Below, piece by piece: positions 12,903 to 15,396 of a DNA stretch of 15,396 bases; the first letter of the stretch is position 1; every line of letters begins with the position of its first letter. The notes under the pieces are model-generated. The model was not told the origin of the DNA. It saw only the letters and a list, made by a program, of their open reading frames with translations, and searched no databases. Position numbers and translations under genes: made by a program. The stretch is from Candidatus Benthicola azotiphorus (GTDB taxonomy: Bacteria > Gemmatimonadota > Gemmatimonadetes > Palauibacterales > Palauibacteraceae). Location: the NCBI GenBank assembly GCA_947581745.1, contig CANPVW010000020.1, positions 1 to 15,396 on the forward strand. The letters run 5' to 3'.

Positions 12903-13892
12903 ATGCAAGCCATACTCCCCCTGGCGGGAAAAGGGACCCGGCTTCGCCCGCACACGCACACGCGGCCCAAGCCCCTGCTGAGGGTCGCGAATCGCCCGGT
13001 CCTGGACTACGTGCTGCGCCAGCTCGAAGAGGTCGGCGTGGACGAGATCATCGGAATCACGGGCCACCTGGCTCCCACCATAGAGTCGTGGCTGTCCGAG
13101 GAGCACCCGAAGCTGCGCTTCCGGGCGGTGCCCCAGGAGCAGCAGCTGGGCACCGCGGATGCCATACGCCTGGCAGAGCCGTACGTCGAGGGTCCGGTCC
13201 TGATCGTGTTCGTGGACACGTTGTTCGACGCCGACCTGGGGCTCATCGACGCGAGGCCCGATGTGGACGGGATCATCTGGGCCAAGGAGGTCGAGGACTA
13301 CCAGCGCTTCGGGGTGATCGTCACCGACGAGGACGGCCACATGCTGAGGATCGTGGAGAAGCCGTCGGAACCCATCTCGAGGCTGGCAAACATCGGGCTC
13401 TACTACGTGAGAGACTGGCGCCTGATGTTCGAGGGCATAGCCCACGTGATGGCGAGCCCGCCGCAGTTCGGAGAGTACTTCCTGACCGATGCCTTCCAGT
13501 ACATGATCGACCACGGCGACCGAATCCTGACGGCGGAAGTCGATCACTGGTGGGACTGCGGGAAGATCGAGACGCTGCTCGAGACGAACCGGCAAGTCCT
13601 CCTCTCGGGAGCCGCCGCCGCGCCCGCCCCGGCGGACGGCGTTCGAATCGTCCCTCCGGTGTGCGTCGCCCCGGATGTGGTTCTGCAGGACGTCGAGATC
13701 GGGCCGAACGTGAGCATCGGCTCCGGATCGACGATCCGCGGAGCGCGCCTGCGCGACTGCATCGTGGGGGAGAACACGGTGCTGGAAGGCTGCGACCTGC
13801 ACGATTCGCTGATCGGCGACCACGTGACGGCCGATGGACTGTCGGGTGCCGCCTCAGTGGGCGACCACTCGGTGTTTCGTGTTCAGGACTGA
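12903..13892 (+). CDS. Sugar-1-phosphate nucleotidyltransferase with left-handed beta-helix tail
   Basis: 329-aa cytosolic enzyme that makes an NDP-sugar from NTP and a sugar-1-phosphate. Residues 1-235 are the nucleotidyltransferase domain: LAGKGTRLRPHT (7-18) and RPKPLL (21-26) bind the NTP phosphates, PQEQQLGTADAI (77-88) the base and sugar, D105 (FVDTLF) the metal, EKP (152-154), and WWDCGK (216-221). Residues about 250-310 are hexapeptide repeats of a left-handed beta-helix (VEIGPNVSIGSGSTIRG). The layout resembles archaeal and RmlA-long or GlmU-like enzymes; dTDP-glucose, UDP-GlcNAc or GDP-mannose synthesis cannot be separated by eye. ATG 12903 is preceded by GAAGG (12893-12897). The next gene follows after 42 nt, probably in the same transcript. 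Confidence 0.9.
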   Translation: MQAILPLAGKGTRLRPHTHTRPKPLLRVANRPVLDYVLRQLEEVGVDEIIGITGHLAPTIESWLSEEHPKLRFRAVPQEQQLGTADAIRLAEPYVEGPVLIVFVDTLFDADLGLIDARPDVDGIIWAKEVEDYQRFGVIVTDEDGHMLRIVEKPSEPISRLANIGLYYVRDWRLMFEGIAHVMASPPQFGEYFLTDAFQYMIDHGDRILTAEVDHWWDCGKIETLLETNRQVLLSGAAAAPAPADGVRIVPPVCVAPDVVLQDVEIGPNVSIGSGSTIRGARLRDCIVGENTVLEGCDLHDSLIGDHVTADGLSGAASVGDHSVFRVQD

Positions 13893-13934
13893 GCGATCGG
13901 AGGCAGGACCGCGATCCCGATCCGGAGGAACAGT

Positions 13935-15200
13935 GTGGACCCCAACGACCTGATCTACGACTGGAACCGGCTCCCGGGGAGCTTCGCGTACTCGGGCGTG
14001 CACGTCGAGCTGGACGATGAGACTCTGAGGGACGGCCTGCAGAACCCCACGGTCAAGGACCCCCCGATCGATCGGAAGATCGAGATGCTCCACCTGATCG
14101 CCGAGATGGGGATCCAGTCCGCTGACATCGGCCTCCCCGGCGCCGGACCGAGGGCAAGGGAGGCCGTCCTGGCGCTGGCCCGGGAGATCGCCGACCAGGG
14201 CCTTCCGATCGCTCCGAACTGCGCGGCCCGGACCGTCAAGGCGGACATCGCCCCCATCGCGGAGGTGGCCCAGGCCACCGGCCTTCGCATGGAGGTCGGG
14301 GCCTTCATCGGCTGCTCGCCGATCCGTCAGTACGCGGAGGGATGGGGACTGGAGATGCTCCTGCGGACGACGGCCGAGGCCGTGACCTTCGCCGTGGAAC
14401 AGGGGCTCGACGTGATGTACGTGACCGAGGACACGACCCGGTCGCGTCCGAAGACCCTCAAGGCCCTGTACACGACGGCGATCGAATGCGGAGCCCGTCG
14501 GATCTGCCTGGCCGACACGGTGGGCCACGCGACTCCCTTCGGGGTGAGGCAGCTCGTGCGGTTCGTCCGCAAGGTGATCTTCGACACGGGCGAGGATGTG
14601 AAGATCGACTGGCACGGGCACCGCGACAGGGGGCTCGCGATGCCCAACGCGCTCGCCGCGATCGAGGAAGGCGCCAACCGGGTCCACGGCACGGCGCTCG
14701 GGATCGGGGAGCGGGTCGGGAACACGGCGATGGACCTGCTACTCGTAAACCTGAAGCTGCTCGGGATGCACGATGTCGACCTCACCCGGCTGCCCGAGTA
14801 CTGCCGGCTCGCCGCGGAGATCTGCGGCATAGAGGTGCCGCATTCCTATCCGGTCGTCGGAAGCGACGCCTTCCGGACGGGTACGGGGGTTCACGCATCC
14901 GCGATCATCAAGGCGATGAACATGGGCGACGACTGGCTGGTCGATCGCGTATACAGCGGGGTGCCGGCGTCCCTGTTCGGACTCGAGCAGACGATCGAGG
15001 TCTCTCCGGTATCGGGGCTCAGCAACGTCCGCTACTGGCTGCGGGAGCACGGGTACGATCCGGAGGACCGGGCCCTGTGCGATGCGGTGTTCGCGCTCGC
15101 CAAGCGGAGCGACCACACGCTGACCCGACAGGAGATCGAGGATGAAATCGCGTCGCTGGGGGCGACCGGCCAGGCGCCGCAGGGCGATCCCGATGCGTGA
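13935..15200 (+). CDS. 2-isopropylmalate synthase / homocitrate synthase family enzyme (LeuA-like, short)
   Basis: 421-aa DRE-TIM metallolyase with a TIM barrel at about 20-290. R32 and D33 (DETLRDGLQ, 28-36) and the metal-binding H227 and H229 (WHGHRDRG) are present, with ADTVGHATP (193-201), HGTALGIGERVGN (251-263) and FRTGTGVHAS (313-322). The usual HxHND is HGHRD here. The C-terminal part (VSPVSGLSNVRYWLREHGYD) matches the subdomain after the barrel; no room is left for the full leucine-binding regulatory domain of standard LeuA (about 520 aa). It likely condenses acetyl-CoA with a 2-oxo acid, but the 2-oxo acid is unknown. GTG 13935 is preceded by GGAGGAA (13923-13929). Its stop overlaps the following small gene by 8 nt. 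Confidence 0.88.
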   Translation: MDPNDLIYDWNRLPGSFAYSGVHVELDDETLRDGLQNPTVKDPPIDRKIEMLHLIAEMGIQSADIGLPGAGPRAREAVLALAREIADQGLPIAPNCAARTVKADIAPIAEVAQATGLRMEVGAFIGCSPIRQYAEGWGLEMLLRTTAEAVTFAVEQGLDVMYVTEDTTRSRPKTLKALYTTAIECGARRICLADTVGHATPFGVRQLVRFVRKVIFDTGEDVKIDWHGHRDRGLAMPNALAAIEEGANRVHGTALGIGERVGNTAMDLLLVNLKLLGMHDVDLTRLPEYCRLAAEICGIEVPHSYPVVGSDAFRTGTGVHASAIIKAMNMGDDWLVDRVYSGVPASLFGLEQTIEVSPVSGLSNVRYWLREHGYDPEDRALCDAVFALAKRSDHTLTRQEIEDEIASLGATGQAPQGDPDA

Positions 15201-15378
15201 GGGCTGGAACGGAAGGCGCTTCGCTGGACTGACGACGCTGCTGCTCGGCCTCACGGCGATCTTCGCTTCGCTGACCCTGGTGGCGATCGGCCGACCTTCC
15301 CTGGCGGCCGGCTTCTCCATCGGCGGCCTCGTGCTCAGCGTGCTGGGCCTCCGTTGGCTTCCAAGCGGCGCTCCGTAG
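15193..15378 (+). CDS. Small two-helix membrane protein
   Basis: 61 aa with two hydrophobic segments (about 10-32 and 37-56) separated by a short GRPS turn, a basic N-terminus (NGRR) and a Pro-containing end, predicting a hairpin with both ends on the cytoplasmic side. ATG 15193 overlaps the TGA of the LeuA-like gene, the usual sign of coupling; an ATG at 15142 is in frame but lies well inside that gene and adds only an Arg-rich extension. I do not recognise the family. It may be a by-product of overlapping reading frames, but hydrophobicity and clean overlap argue for a real gene. Confidence 0.55.
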   Translation: MREGWNGRRFAGLTTLLLGLTAIFASLTLVAIGRPSLAAGFSIGGLVLSVLGLRWLPSGAP

Positions 15379-15396
15379 GCTCCGCCGGTCGGGAGC

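Overview
The window is gene-dense, high-G+C bacterial chromosome with ordinary housekeeping content. I see no insertion sequence, prophage, CRISPR array, rRNA or tRNA. The gene set, the many GTG/TTG starts and a recurring TTGnCn-17/18-TAnnTT promoter pattern would fit a free-living Gemmatimonadota-like or neighbouring lineage, but that assignment is inference; no marker gene here settles it. Two Na+-coupled carriers (an NhaC-family antiporter and a glutamate/dicarboxylate symporter) hint at a sodium-rich habitat.

Layout. (1) Positions 1-822: the 3' end of a helix-hairpin-helix protein, then a 3-methyladenine DNA glycosylase whose first codons contain a terminator-like hairpin. (2) 823-2345: an NhaC-family antiporter that appears to start at an ATA codon behind a strong Shine-Dalgarno. 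(3) 2361-2577: no credible ORF, but a promoter, a predicted RNA of about 180 nt closed by a long terminal helix, and a clear intrinsic terminator. This is a candidate structured ncRNA, possibly 6S-like. (4) 2599-4303: a pterin operon of animal-type 6-pyruvoyl-tetrahydropterin synthase, GTP cyclohydrolase I (FolE), and a protein with an N-terminal zinc ribbon and a Rossmann/methyltransferase-like C-terminus. (5) 4321-8385: its own promoter and five tightly packed genes: small membrane protein, short TPR protein, long-chain acyl-CoA ligase, CutA, and a larger TPR protein with a disordered N-terminus. (6) 8423-11050: a minus-strand pair (putative lipoprotein, then DUF445 membrane protein) coupled by a TTGA stop/start overlap, diverging from region 7. 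(7) 11100-12786: a dicarboxylate/amino-acid:cation symporter converging on a DUF1499-like gene. (8) 12831-15378: a promoter with a flanking inverted repeat, a sugar-1-phosphate nucleotidyltransferase with a left-handed beta-helix tail, a short 2-isopropylmalate-synthase-family enzyme, and a small two-helix membrane protein.

How the genes work together. FolE makes 7,8-dihydroneopterin triphosphate and the adjacent synthase consumes it, so region 4 starts a pterin pathway. The synthase carries the Cys-x5-His-Gly-His spacing of mammalian-type enzymes, pointing to a tetrahydrobiopterin-like product rather than only queuosine. The overlapping genes of region 5 are probably co-translated, but no single pathway joins them. 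The most unusual signal is the non-coding unit at 2361-2577, followed by the ATA start and the hairpin inside the glycosylase gene.
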